Of a stretch of 64,000 nt of DNA, positions 55,768 to 64,000 are shown one piece after another. The notes below the pieces were generated by a model, which saw only the letters and a program-made list of their open reading frames with translations, did no database searches and was not told the origin of the DNA. Each line of letters starts with the position of its first letter. Position 1 is the stretch's first letter. The stretch comes from Pseudomonadota bacterium (GTDB lineage: Bacteria; Myxococcota_A; Polyangia; Polyangiales; Polyangiaceae). The position numbers and the translations under genes are program-made. The stretch is from the NCBI GenBank assembly GCA_023431345.1, contig JAEYWK010000167.1, positions 1 to 64,000 of the forward strand, given 5' to 3'.

Positions 55768-56649
55768 ATGTCGGAGGCCACGTTGCCTGCTAGGCGTAGC
55801 GTCTACCATCGGCGCATGGAGGTGGATGGAGTGAGCTGCTTCTACCGGGAGGCGGGGCCAGCTGATGCGCCGGTCGTCGTGTTGCCTCACGGCTACCCCT
55901 GCTCGTCGTATGCGTACCGCAGCTTCATGCCAGCCCTGGCCGACGGCTGGCGGCTGCTCGCGCCGGATTTCCCCGGCAGCGGCTATAGCGATACGGCACC
56001 CGCCTTCCGGCACGATTTCGATGGCTACGCGGAGTTTCTCGAGCGCTTCCTCGACCACGCCGGCGTCGAGCGATTTGCGCTCTACCTTCATGACTTTGGC
56101 TCGCAGATCGGGCTTCGGCTCGCCATGCGAGCGCCCGAGCGCATCACCGCGCTCATCATCCAGAACGGTGACATCTACGAAGATCAGCTGGGGCCCAAGT
56201 ACGAACCCCTGCGACGCTACTTCCGGGATCCAACGTCCCAGGCGCGCGCTGAGCTGGCAGCCGCGATCTCGCTGGCGGGCTTCGAAGACGAGTTCTTGAA
56301 CGGCGTGCGCCCTTCCCACGCACCGACGATTCCACCCGACCTTTGGCAGCTGCATTGGTCCTTGATGACCGACCAGCGCCGCGCCATTGCGCTGCGCGTC
56401 ATCGAGGGTCTGAAAGACAACCTCACCTGGTTCCCGCGCTATCAGCGCTACTTGCGCGAACGGAAGCCGCCAACGCTCATCGTGTGGGGCATTCGCGACG
56501 GGTACATGCCTGAAGGCGCGGCCCGCGCCTACCGCCGTGATCTTCCGAACGCAGAGCTTCATCTCATCGATGGCGGGCACTGGCTCCTCGAAACGCACCT
56601 CGATGAGGTGGTGGCCCACGTGCGCGCGTTTCTCGGACGTCCGTCGTAG
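55768..56649 (+). CDS. Alpha/beta hydrolase with Asp nucleophile (epoxide hydrolase / haloalkane dehalogenase-like)
   Basis: 293 residues from ATG 55768. The oxyanion-hole motif HGYP is at 41-44. The nucleophile elbow reads YLHDFGSQIG, with Asp109 in place of the usual Ser, which is diagnostic of epoxide hydrolases and haloalkane or fluoroacetate dehalogenases. The acid is Asp244 (GIRDGY) and the base His271 (DGGHW). A short helical cap lies between about 135 and 225. The substrate cannot be assigned. The motif HGYPCSSYAYR is closer to the fluoroacetate-dehalogenase/epoxide-hydrolase side, but no ring-opening Tyr pair was verified. Confidence 0.88.
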   Translation: MSEATLPARRSVYHRRMEVDGVSCFYREAGPADAPVVVLPHGYPCSSYAYRSFMPALADGWRLLAPDFPGSGYSDTAPAFRHDFDGYAEFLERFLDHAGVERFALYLHDFGSQIGLRLAMRAPERITALIIQNGDIYEDQLGPKYEPLRRYFRDPTSQARAELAAAISLAGFEDEFLNGVRPSHAPTIPPDLWQLHWSLMTDQRRAIALRVIEGLKDNLTWFPRYQRYLRERKPPTLIVWGIRDGYMPEGAARAYRRDLPNAELHLIDGGHWLLETHLDEVVAHVRAFLGRPS

Positions 56650-56731
56650 GGTATCTGCCTTCGAGCCGAGTCGCGGCCGATACGACGCGGCGCTCACATC
56701 AACTGAACCGGCTCGGCGCCGCTCGAGGGGC

Positions 56732-58384
56732 TCACTCGCACACGGACTGGTTACAGATGTTCGAGGCGCAGTCCTGCGCGCGGTGGCATTCATCGCCTTT
56801 CGCCCCCGCGCTGCAGGTGCCCGCGCTGTTGCCGCCGGTGAAACAATGGCCCGAGCTGCAGTGTTGAGGCGTCACGCAAAAGGCGCCCAGGGCCCCATCG
56901 GTGCATTCACCACGCCCGAGCCCGGTCGAGTACGCGCAGGTTCCCTCGAGGCAATCGGCCTGATCGACACAAGCGCTCTCGAACAGCCCTTCCGTGCACT
57001 GGCCATAGCTGCTCCCGGGCTTGAAGGCGCACCGCAGGGAAACGCAATCTTCGTCGTCCACGCACCTGGCATCGACGTCGCCCGTCGTGCAGCTCCCGCT
57101 GCCTCCGCTCGGAACCGCGCAGCGCTCGGAATTGCAGTGCTCGTCCAGCTTGCAAGCCGCCTCGTCAGCGCCGTCCGCGCACCAGCCGTCGGTGTCTTCC
57201 TCGCCGGCGAGCGTGCACGTGCCGGCGTCGCAATGCGCCGGCTCGCTGCACCGGTCGCCCAGCCCACCGCCGCTGCACGTCCACCCGGCCCCTGCCGAGT
57301 CGTGGGCACAGCGTCGTCCGTCGCAGTCCTCTTCGTCCCCTTGGTCGCAAGCGCTCCCCACCGCGCCATCCATACAGGTCCGGCGCCCGGCTCTCCGGTC
57401 ATCCACGCAATGACCGCTGCCGCAGTGCTCGTTCTCACCGCACGGCTCTCCCAGCTTGCCCTCCGTGCAAAGCCGCCGAAACGAGTCGACGTCGACGCAC
57501 GCGCCCACCGCGCAGTCGGCGTCCATCGCACACGGCTCTCCGGTCGCGCCGGAGCTGCATACACCGCCGGAGCCGAGACAACGGAGCCCGCCGCGGCAAT
57601 CTGCGGCTTCGTTGCAGCTGGCCCCTGCCTCACCGTCGCTGCAGGTGCCCACGGAACCGGAGGCGCTCGCGACGCAAATGCCGCTAGCGCAAGCCGAATC
57701 CTTCAGGCACGCCGAGCCCTTGGCTCCGTCGCTGCACGTCCCAACGAAGGAAGTAGCCGACAAAACGCAGTCGAGGCCGCCTTCGCAATGGCGGCTGTCG
57801 TTGCACGAGGCCCCGCTCCCGCCGCTGGCGCAGCGGCGGCTGCCGTCACTGTCGATGGCGACGCAGCTTCCCTCGACACAATCCTCATCGTCCAAGCAGG
57901 CTTCACCGGGCGTGCCGGGCAAGCAATCACCGGGCGTCGCGCCTCCTCCGCCAACGCAGCGGCCGACGTCACAGTCGGCTTCGGTTCGGCAGGGCGCGTA
58001 GTCTCCAATGCAGCTCGCGACATCGCGCAGCTCGCGCTCGCACGCCACCTTGCAATCCATCGCCACCAAACACCCAAGGTCTTGATGGCAGCCACTGTAG
58101 CTCGAAGGAAAGGGGTCGCAGTCGCACCGTATCGTGGAGCACGCGCTCGTGCAGTCCCCGCCATCGTATTCGAAGCCCAAGGCGCTGCAGCCCTCGTAGG
58201 TCGCGGGAGGGATCGCAGGTCGCCCGCCCGCCCCCGTGCCCCCGGTCACCTTCGAGCCACCGCTCGTGGCGTCGCCCCCTTCGCCGCCCGCACCGCCCGC
58301 CGCAGGCCCGGCCCCTCCGCCGCTCCCCGAGCAGCCGAACACCATGGCACTTGCCACCAACGCCCAAGGACAGCGCGAGCGCAC
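56732..58384 (-). CDS. Lipoprotein with fourteen Cys-rich repeats
   Basis: 550 residues from GTG 58384. The lipobox MVFGC is followed by a Gly-rich linker and about 14 repeats of roughly 30-36 residues, each with a CxxxxDC or CxxxxHC core and a second Cys three to four residues later (GEACLDDEDCVEGSC, GASCNEAADCRGGLRC, GDECHRAQDCASNIC). Similar Dickkopf-like Cys repeats are common in myxobacterial surface lipoproteins. The function is unknown; the regular disulfide modules suggest a rigid stalk or binding array. It is convergent with the hydrolase gene. Confidence 0.85.
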   Translation of the reverse strand: MRSRCPWALVASAMVFGCSGSGGGAGPAAGGAGGEGGDATSGGSKVTGGTGAGGRPAIPPATYEGCSALGFEYDGGDCTSACSTIRCDCDPFPSSYSGCHQDLGCLVAMDCKVACERELRDVASCIGDYAPCRTEADCDVGRCVGGGGATPGDCLPGTPGEACLDDEDCVEGSCVAIDSDGSRRCASGGSGASCNDSRHCEGGLDCVLSATSFVGTCSDGAKGSACLKDSACASGICVASASGSVGTCSDGEAGASCNEAADCRGGLRCLGSGGVCSSGATGEPCAMDADCAVGACVDVDSFRRLCTEGKLGEPCGENEHCGSGHCVDDRRAGRRTCMDGAVGSACDQGDEEDCDGRRCAHDSAGAGWTCSGGGLGDRCSEPAHCDAGTCTLAGEEDTDGWCADGADEAACKLDEHCNSERCAVPSGGSGSCTTGDVDARCVDDEDCVSLRCAFKPGSSYGQCTEGLFESACVDQADCLEGTCAYSTGLGRGECTDGALGAFCVTPQHCSSGHCFTGGNSAGTCSAGAKGDECHRAQDCASNICNQSVCE

Positions 58385-58547
58385 CAGCTCTGAAAGCTCC
58401 CATCGTTTCGAATGTTACGGCGGCGCCCCCACTTCTGGTCCGCTCGACACGCCGGGCACCCTCACAATTGTCGGTGAGTGTAGATGCCGCGTCGCCCGCG
58501 AGCCTACACCGGCGCATTCGTCCTCCTCAGAGTCCTTTCTGGCGGCG

Positions 58548-59453
58548 TCAGGGACGTTTGATGCGCGACGCCATTCTGAAGAAGTCGACGAACGCTTGGA
58601 CTTTGGGGGCGACCTGCGCGCGGCTCGGGTAGTACAAGAAGAGGCCGGGGAAAGGCGTACAGAAGCTTTCGAGCACGCGGACGAGGCGCCGTTCCGCGAG
58701 AGCGCCTCGCACGGTGCTTTCCATCACGTAGGCGATTCCAAGGCCGCGGAGGGCGGCGTCCACCATCAGGTCGCCATCGTTCAAGAGGACGCGACCGTCC
58801 ACCGCGACTTGGAAGTCTTTGCCGTTTTCCGTGAACTCCCAGCGCGAGACGACGCCGAGGGCGCGGCGTCGATAGTTGATGCAGTCGTGGACTTGCAGGT
58901 CCCGCGGGTGCTTGGGCTTGCCATGCTTGGCGAAGTACTCGGGCGAAGCCACGATGGCGATGCGCATATCGGAGCTAGCGCGAACGCTGATCATCTCGCG
59001 CTGGAGCATTTCGCCGATGCGCAGGCCCAGATCGAATCCATCCTTGACGACGTCGACGAGGGCATCGTCAATCGAGAGATCGAGCTGGATGTCGGGGTAG
59101 CGCGCCAGGAAGTCGGACAGGCGTGGTGCGACGACCGACTCGTAGCCGAGACGCGGCAGGGTCATTCTGAGGAGCCCGGCAGGCCGGTCGCGTAGCTCGC
59201 TGAGCGAAGCGAAGGCGTCCTTGACGCCCTCCATGGCTGGCTTGAGCCGACTGAGGAAACGCGCACCCGCTTCGGTGAGGCCAACGCTGCGAGTCGTGCG
59301 TTGGAGCAAGCGCACGCCGACGCGCTCCTCGAGCGCGCGGATCGATTGACTGATCGCCGACGGCGTGACCCGCAGCTCCGCCGCCGCGGCGGTAAAGCTG
59401 CGCTTGTCGGCGACGCAGAGCAGCGCGGTGAGGCCCGAGAGGTCGTCCTGCAT
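58548..59453 (-). CDS. LysR-family transcriptional regulator
   Basis: 301 residues. The winged HTH is at the N-terminus (FTAAAAELRVTPSAISQSIRALEERVGVRLLQRTTRSVGLTEAG), followed by the two-lobed effector domain (MTLPRLGYESVVAPRLSDFLARYPDIQLDLSIDD). It is divergent from the SDR gene with 93 bases between starts, the classic arrangement for a LysR regulator that controls its neighbour and itself. The inducer is not known. Confidence 0.96.
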   Translation of the reverse strand: MQDDLSGLTALLCVADKRSFTAAAAELRVTPSAISQSIRALEERVGVRLLQRTTRSVGLTEAGARFLSRLKPAMEGVKDAFASLSELRDRPAGLLRMTLPRLGYESVVAPRLSDFLARYPDIQLDLSIDDALVDVVKDGFDLGLRIGEMLQREMISVRASSDMRIAIVASPEYFAKHGKPKHPRDLQVHDCINYRRRALGVVSRWEFTENGKDFQVAVDGRVLLNDGDLMVDAALRGLGIAYVMESTVRGALAERRLVRVLESFCTPFPGLFLYYPSRAQVAPKVQAFVDFFRMASRIKRP

Positions 59454-59546
59454 TTGTTAAAAGAACTTAATACTACATCCAGATTTGCGATGTTTCCCTG
59501 GAAGATGCGGAGCCGTACGTTGGACCTTCGAAAGGCAAGGAACGCC
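59454..59546. promoter_or_regulatory. LysR/SDR divergent promoter with candidate LysR box
   Basis: An inverted repeat TTAA-N6-TTAA lies at 59457-59470, containing GTT-N5-AAC, in an AT-rich stretch directly upstream of the LysR start. LysR boxes are typically T-N11-A in such palindromes. The shared region has no other gene. Confidence 0.5.
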
Positions 59547-60398
59547 ATGAGCACCTCAAACACGGTTTGGTTCGTCACAGGCACGTCATCCGGCTTCGGC
59601 CGCTGCATCGCGGAAGAGGTCATCGCCCGCGGCGAGCGGCTGGTCGCCACCGCGCGCGACCCCAAAGCTCTACAGGACCTGGTAGCGAAGGCTCCGGAGC
59701 GTGTCTTGACGTTGCGGCTGGACGTGACGAGGCCCGAAGAGGTCGAGACTGCCGTTGCCAAGGCGCTCGAGCACTTCGGCCAAATCGATGTCCTCGTGAA
59801 CAACGCCGGCTACAGCGTGCTCGGCGCGGTGGAAGAGACGACGGAGGCGGAGCTCCGTGCCGCATTCGAGACCATGTTCTTCGGCGCCGTCGCGACCACG
59901 CGCGCCGTGTTGCCGCAGATGCGAGAGCGCCGCACCGGCACCATCGTCCAGATCACCAGCGTCGGCGGGTTCACGACAGCCCCTGGCTTCGGCGCCTACT
60001 GCGCCGTAAAGCACGGGCTCGAAGGCCTCTCCGAGTGCCTCGCGGCTGAGGTCACCCCCTTCGGCATCCGGGTGCTCATCGTAGAGCCCGGCGCCTTTCG
60101 AACGGGCCTCTTCGGCGGCGCCTTTCGCATGCTACCCGAAACGAAAACGTACTCATCCAGCGTCGGCCCAACTCGCGCCTACGTGACGAGCAGCGCCGGC
60201 AAGCAGGAAGGAGATCCCGCCAAAGCTGCCCACGCCATCGTCAACGCCGTGAACGCAGGTGCACCGACGCTGCGCTTGCCCCTCGGCGCCGACGCAGTCT
60301 CGCTGATTCGCAGCAAGCTGACTTCGATGACAGACGAGGTAGACAAGACCGAGCGCGTCGCTGAGGCCACCGCCTTCGACGCAAAGGTCACCGCGTAA
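59547..60398 (+). CDS. Short-chain dehydrogenase/reductase (classical SDR)
   Basis: 283 residues from ATG 59547; the open frame extends upstream but the Rossmann domain starts here. TGTSSGFG (11-18) binds the cofactor, NNAG is at 85-88, and the catalytic Ser138, Tyr151 and Lys155 are in ITSVGG and YCAVK. PGAFRTGLF is also typical. The Arg after the glycine motif (ATARD) suggests NADP preference. The substrate is unknown. It is probably controlled by the divergent LysR regulator. Confidence 0.93.
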   Translation: MSTSNTVWFVTGTSSGFGRCIAEEVIARGERLVATARDPKALQDLVAKAPERVLTLRLDVTRPEEVETAVAKALEHFGQIDVLVNNAGYSVLGAVEETTEAELRAAFETMFFGAVATTRAVLPQMRERRTGTIVQITSVGGFTTAPGFGAYCAVKHGLEGLSECLAAEVTPFGIRVLIVEPGAFRTGLFGGAFRMLPETKTYSSSVGPTRAYVTSSAGKQEGDPAKAAHAIVNAVNAGAPTLRLPLGADAVSLIRSKLTSMTDEVDKTERVAEATAFDAKVTA

Positions 60399-60406
60399 GA
60401 AAAAAC

Positions 60407-60423
60407 CGCTGCTCGCCGCAGCG
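60407..60423 (+). terminator. Small hairpin after the SDR gene
   Basis: CGCTGC and GCAGCG form a perfect 6-bp stem with a five-base loop, nine bases after the stop, with an A-run just before. Weak as a terminator. Confidence 0.4.
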
Positions 60424-60562
60424 AGAAAACTGGCAGAAGCCGCGTCGGCACCAAAATTGACAAGACAAACGAGCAGCTGAGGGCAGCACCGCGCCCCTCG
60501 CTCGATAGGCGAACCTGCGAAGCGTCGTGCGCGGGCCGAGCAACTCGGGTACGCTTCTCGGC

Positions 60563-61516
60563 ATGAAGGTGGCTTGGCTGGGTTGGTGGTTGGTGCTTGC
60601 GTTAGGGTGCGGCGAAACGAAACCTGACGCTGACGCGCAGGCGGGCACGCCCACTGGCGGGGCCGCAGGTAGCTCTGCAGGGGGCGCAACGGGGGGCGCT
60701 GGGCAGAGCGCTGGGCAGTCGTCGTCGGGCGGCGCTGGGGCAGCGACAGCGGGCACGAGTAGCTCCGGCACGGCGGGCAGTGAGACTGAGACGAACGGCA
60801 GCATCACCGTCCAAGGCCTGTTGTTCCGGAGCTTGAACCGTAGCGTGCGGCTCAATCCGAACTTTCCGCTGGTGAGCGGCTCGGAATTCGCGTGCACGAG
60901 CACGCCGTACGGTCCCTGCAGGGTGAGCCTCTGCAGCTACGAGGAGTCCGAGGCGCCACGTCAGCACGTCGGGCCCATCACGCTCGACAGCACTGAAGCC
61001 GGCGTCCACGTCGTATCGACGCCCGACGACAGCGGCCGCTACGCAGAGACTGAAAACACCGGCATGGCGTTCGGGGGCGGGGAAGCGCTCACTGTCACCG
61101 CAGGAGGCGGTACGCTGCCCGCCTTCTCGCTCATGGGGCAGTTTCCGCTGCTGCTCCTCGTCGAGCAACCGGCGCCAGCGGCGGCTGAGGGCCCGATCGC
61201 CACGGCCGCGCACTCCCGGACGCAACCGCTGACCATCGAGTGGACGCGCGGAGCCCCCAACGTCTTCTTTCACGTCCAGACGGGCGTCATCCCGTCGGCA
61301 ACCGACGGCACGAGGACGAGCGCCACCTGCCGTGTCGAATCCTCGGCGGGCACCGTCACGCTGGAACCAGAGTTTCTTTCGGCGCTGCCCGCCGGCACCG
61401 AGCTGTGGCTGCTTACCTCCTGGTACGGCGTCAGCCCTACCGGCACCGCCGTCTCGGTAGCCTCCGAGGCGATAACTCCCGCCAAGGATGCCGCAGTTCA
61501 GATCCTCCTCCAGTAG
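60563..61516 (+). CDS. Lipoprotein, unknown function
   Basis: 317 residues from ATG 60563 (lipobox ALGC); a GTG at 60527 in the same frame is less likely. About 60 residues of Gly/Ala/Ser/Thr linker come before a beta-rich domain (SLNRSVRLNPNFP, EAGVHVVSTPDDSGRY, EALTVTAGGGTLPAFSLMGQFPLLLLVEQP, PLTIEWTRGAPNVFFHVQTG) with two Cys pairs. No family was recognised. It is immediately upstream of the PQQ-type dehydrogenase on the same strand (58 bases) and could be co-transcribed. Confidence 0.82.
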   Translation: MKVAWLGWWLVLALGCGETKPDADAQAGTPTGGAAGSSAGGATGGAGQSAGQSSSGGAGAATAGTSSSGTAGSETETNGSITVQGLLFRSLNRSVRLNPNFPLVSGSEFACTSTPYGPCRVSLCSYEESEAPRQHVGPITLDSTEAGVHVVSTPDDSGRYAETENTGMAFGGGEALTVTAGGGTLPAFSLMGQFPLLLLVEQPAPAAAEGPIATAAHSRTQPLTIEWTRGAPNVFFHVQTGVIPSATDGTRTSATCRVESSAGTVTLEPEFLSALPAGTELWLLTSWYGVSPTGTAVSVASEAITPAKDAAVQILLQ

Positions 61517-61574
61517 TGACGGGCGCGGGGCGGCAGCGGGCGAGACCCTGTCGCGTCCGCGACGGATCACCTGT

Positions 61575-64000
61575 ATGCATGGAGGCGTGACGAAGCGTAC
61601 GGTAGTCGTTGCGGCCATGGCAGCGCTGGGATTGAGCGCGGCGGAGGGGCGCTCTCAGCTGGCAAGCTCGGGGCCCAGCGCCGTCGGCGTCTTCAAAGAC
61701 GGAGCGTTCCCGACGAGTCGCCCCATGTCGCCGGAGACCTCGACTTGGCAGGTGGTGAAGGCGTTCCCGGCGCTGTCGTTCCCGGACACGACGGTGATCG
61801 CCGCGAACCCGAACGACGACCGCTTGTACATCGGTTCGCGCTCGGGCGCGGTCTGGTCGACGCCCGGCGCGCCGGACGCTGCAGCCTCGGAGCTGCGCTT
61901 GTTCCTCGACGCGCGGGATCGCACCGCCGTGGTCTGGGATGCGGGCTTTCTCGGGCTGGCGTTTCACCCGATGTTCGGGGTGTCAGGTCAGGCGGGCAGT
62001 CGCTACGTGTTCGTCTATTACACCTCACCCTGCCCCATCGACATGCTCGACCCGACGCGCATCGACCTGCTCGGCTGCGATCCCGAGTACCCGAGGCAGA
62101 GCACCACCGGCTTCTTCAACACCTACAATCGTCTGTCACGCTTCGAGCTGAGCGAAGGTCAAGCGGAGATCGATCCCGAAAGCGAGAGGGTGCTCATCAG
62201 CATTCGGCTCTACAACGGCTCGCACCGCGGTGGCGGGCTGGTCTTCGGGGACGACGGCTACCTCTACCTCAGCATCGGTGATCAGTTCCGTTACACTACC
62301 GCGCAGGATATCGCCGGCGATTTCGAGGGCGGCGTGATGCGCCTCGACGTGAACGTCGTCGAATCGCCGCAGGGCTTCAGCTGTCCGCCCGGCAGTCATT
62401 TGCCGCGGCGCAGGCTGCAAGACGTCACGCTCAACCTCGACGAGGTCACGGGGCAATTTTACTGCATCCCCGATGACAACCCTTTCCTCGATGAAGCAGG
62501 CACCGTCTTCGAAGAGCACTTCACGCTCGGCAACCGCGCTCCCCACCGCCTGACGAAAGATCCGATCACGGGCCGCTTGTGGTCCGGTGAAATCGGCGAG
62601 AACACGCGCGAGGAAATCAACGTCATCGAGTCCGGCAACAACTACGGTTGGCCCTTCCGCGAAGGGACCAGCATCGGCGTCAGGCCCGAGCCCCAGAGCT
62701 ACATTGGCCGGCTCACGGAGCCGGTGGTCGATTTCGCGAGGAGCGAAGCGCACGCCATCATCGGTGGCTACGTCTACCGCGGCGCGAAGTTCCCAGAGCT
62801 CATCGGTCACTACTTGGCCGGCGACCACGTGACGAACAATCTGTTCTCGATCGCGTACGACGAGGCCACACGTCTCGGTACGAAGCAGCGAATCGGCACG
62901 TTCCTGCCCGGCTCGCTCGGCACCTGGGGTCAAGACAACGCCGGCGAGCTGTTCATGGGCTCCGTCGGCTCCGCAGGAGACGTATTCACGTTGGCGCGCG
63001 TGGGAGAGCCGATCGCCGATCCTCCAGCGCTTCTGTCGGCGCTGGGCGTCTTCGACGACTTGGCGAGCCTCGACTTCAACGACGCTTGCCTGCCCTATGA
63101 GCTGAATCAGCCGTTCTGGTCGGACGGAGCCAGCAAGAGGCGCTGCGTCTTTCTGCCGAACGATGGCGCCTTCGACGAACCGATGGAGCGGGTGAAGGTG
63201 CTGCAGGGGGGTGATCTTCAATTCCCCGTGGGCACCGTCTTCGTGAAGCATTTCGAGCTGCCCCTCGACGCGCGTCAGCCGTCGCTCACCCGGCGCCTGG
63301 AGACGCGCTTTCTCGTCAACACGGGCGACGCCGGTTACTACGGCTTGACGTATCGCTGGCGCGACGACGGCAGCGACGCGGATCTACTGACGGGCGCCGA
63401 CTCGGCCCAGCTGACGACCTACGACGCGGCGGGCACACCACACGCGCAAACTTGGGATTTCCCCTCCCGCGAGCAGTGCGCCACTTGTCACTCACGTGGC
63501 GCTGGCGGCGCGCTCGGCTTGCGAGCCTACAACCTGAATCGGGGCGTCACTTTGTCGGAAGGCGTGACGGGCAACCAGCTCGCCACTTGGAACGGTCTCG
63601 GCATCTTCACGCCTGCTTACGACGAAGCCTCACTCGCCAACGCGCCGAGGACCAGCGCTCAGGGCGACGTCCGCGCTCCCCTCGAGGCACGCGCGCGTAG
63701 CTACCTCGACGCGAACTGCTCGTACTGCCACCGCCCCGAAACCGGAAATCGCGCGAGGATGGATCTGCGTTTCACGACGGAGCTGACCGCTACCGGGACG
63801 ATTTGGGCCGGCGTCTCTAAATCCTTCGGTATCGAGAACACCCACATCATCACCCCCGGCGACGCCGCCAGCTCCCTGCTGTATTGGCGCGCCTCCTTGG
63901 TGGGTGAGGACGCCATGCCTCCGCTCGGCAAGCGCGTGGTCGACGAGGCCGGTGTGTCGCTGCTGGCGGCCTGGATCGATCGGTTGCGACCTGACTTGCC
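61575..64000 (+). CDS. PQQ-dependent sugar dehydrogenase fused to a c-type heme domain, 3' end outside window
   Basis: At least 808 residues; the frame stays open to the right edge. The start is uncertain: ATG 61575 gives a signal-like N-terminus (RTVVVAAMAALGLSAAEG), and a GTG at 61587 is in frame. The first part is a glucose/sorbosone-dehydrogenase-type propeller with PQQ/Ca motifs (FLGLAFHPMFG, GSHRGGGLVFGDDGYLYLSIGD, GEIGENTREEINVI, NNYGWPFREG). The second part has two heme-binding sites, CATCH (63477-63491) and CSYCH (63717-63731), then MPPLGKRVVDEAG and WIDRL. It is expected to oxidise sugars in the periplasm or at the surface, passing electrons to its own hemes. The C-terminus is not seen. 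Confidence 0.88.
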   Translation, partial: MHGGVTKRTVVVAAMAALGLSAAEGRSQLASSGPSAVGVFKDGAFPTSRPMSPETSTWQVVKAFPALSFPDTTVIAANPNDDRLYIGSRSGAVWSTPGAPDAAASELRLFLDARDRTAVVWDAGFLGLAFHPMFGVSGQAGSRYVFVYYTSPCPIDMLDPTRIDLLGCDPEYPRQSTTGFFNTYNRLSRFELSEGQAEIDPESERVLISIRLYNGSHRGGGLVFGDDGYLYLSIGDQFRYTTAQDIAGDFEGGVMRLDVNVVESPQGFSCPPGSHLPRRRLQDVTLNLDEVTGQFYCIPDDNPFLDEAGTVFEEHFTLGNRAPHRLTKDPITGRLWSGEIGENTREEINVIESGNNYGWPFREGTSIGVRPEPQSYIGRLTEPVVDFARSEAHAIIGGYVYRGAKFPELIGHYLAGDHVTNNLFSIAYDEATRLGTKQRIGTFLPGSLGTWGQDNAGELFMGSVGSAGDVFTLARVGEPIADPPALLSALGVFDDLASLDFNDACLPYELNQPFWSDGASKRRCVFLPNDGAFDEPMERVKVLQGGDLQFPVGTVFVKHFELPLDARQPSLTRRLETRFLVNTGDAGYYGLTYRWRDDGSDADLLTGADSAQLTTYDAAGTPHAQTWDFPSREQCATCHSRGAGGALGLRAYNLNRGVTLSEGVTGNQLATWNGLGIFTPAYDEASLANAPRTSAQGDVRAPLEARARSYLDANCSYCHRPETGNRARMDLRFTTELTATGTIWAGVSKSFGIENTHIITPGDAASSLLYWRASLVGEDAMPPLGKRVVDEAGVSLLAAWIDRLRPDL

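Noticed and set aside
54664..56793. 709-codon open frame on the minus strand across the GH9 and hydrolase genes
   Set aside because: Both genes on the other strand are recognised enzymes with complete catalytic residues. This frame has only Arg/Val/Glu-rich low-complexity sequence.
56537..58393. Long open frame opposite the Cys-repeat lipoprotein
   Set aside because: The minus-strand protein has a lipobox and regular Cys repeats; this one is Ala/Arg-rich with no pattern.
61550..61563. Palindrome GTCGCG-TC-CGCGAC before the PQQ-type gene
   Set aside because: Too short a loop for a terminator and too common a sequence in GC-rich DNA to claim as an operator.

Overview
The window is very GC-rich, gene-dense bacterial DNA. 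It encodes about 50 protein genes, four of which are broken, plus one end of a further insertion element. No tRNA, rRNA or CRISPR array was seen. About twenty genes encode lipoproteins with a clear lipobox, most followed by a Gly/Ala/Ser-rich linker. The window also has repeats of the type C.DG..NG.ET..DCGG, DUF4423-type regulators and large multidomain secreted enzymes. This combination suggests a myxobacterium-like organism (Polyangiales/Sorangium type). That placement is inference from gene style, not from a marker gene.

Layout. 1-1.5 kb: the tail of an ISAzo13-type transposase abuts a serine protease gene that has lost its 5' end, followed by a long imperfect palindrome. 2.6-6.7 kb: an overlapping operon of a family 2 glycosyltransferase, an NAD-dependent epimerase, a small membrane protein and a GMC-like flavoprotein, convergent with a polytopic GT-C-like glycosyltransferase (6.8-8.5 kb). 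8.7-14.6 kb: a SCO-type copper chaperone followed by a 1746-residue lipoprotein that fuses a copper-radical (galactose/glyoxal oxidase-like) enzyme to AbfB, PKD, YVTN propeller, di-heme cytochrome and two carbohydrate-binding modules. 14.8-24.5 kb: a PAP2 phosphatase, several unrecognised lipoproteins, AlkB-like and GFA-like proteins, a DUF4423 regulator and a collagen-like lipoprotein. 24.8-30.7 kb: two ThuA-like lipoproteins around a porin, the second in an ECF sigma / putative anti-sigma operon. 30.7-36.3 kb: an overlapping operon of PEGA/TPR-like protein and lipoproteins with Big_5 and propeller repeats, plus a paralogue. 36.5-42.2 kb: zinc ribbon, glutathionyl-hydroquinone reductase, GNAT, a decayed SulP transporter, a lipoprotein and a universal stress protein. 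42.3-45.8 kb: two convergent fatty-acid desaturase genes, both broken, one by an intact 1249-bp ISAs1-type element with a 9-bp target duplication, the other by a one-base frameshift. 45.9-51 kb: CotH-like lipoprotein, catalase and phospholipase D-like protein. 51-64 kb: lipoproteins, a divergent pectate lyase / GH9 cellulase pair, an alpha/beta hydrolase with an Asp nucleophile, a 14-repeat Cys-rich lipoprotein, a LysR/SDR divergent pair and, running off the right edge, a PQQ-type sugar dehydrogenase fused to a heme domain.

How it fits together. The recognisable secreted enzymes (pectate lyase, GH9, copper-radical oxidase with xylan/cellulose/arabinan-type binding modules, PQQ sugar dehydrogenase with c-type heme) point to hydrolytic and oxidative attack on plant polysaccharide from the cell surface. 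The SCO chaperone is placed to load copper into the oxidase, and a catalase elsewhere in the window could handle peroxide. Four decayed or interrupted genes and two insertion elements show ongoing gene loss.
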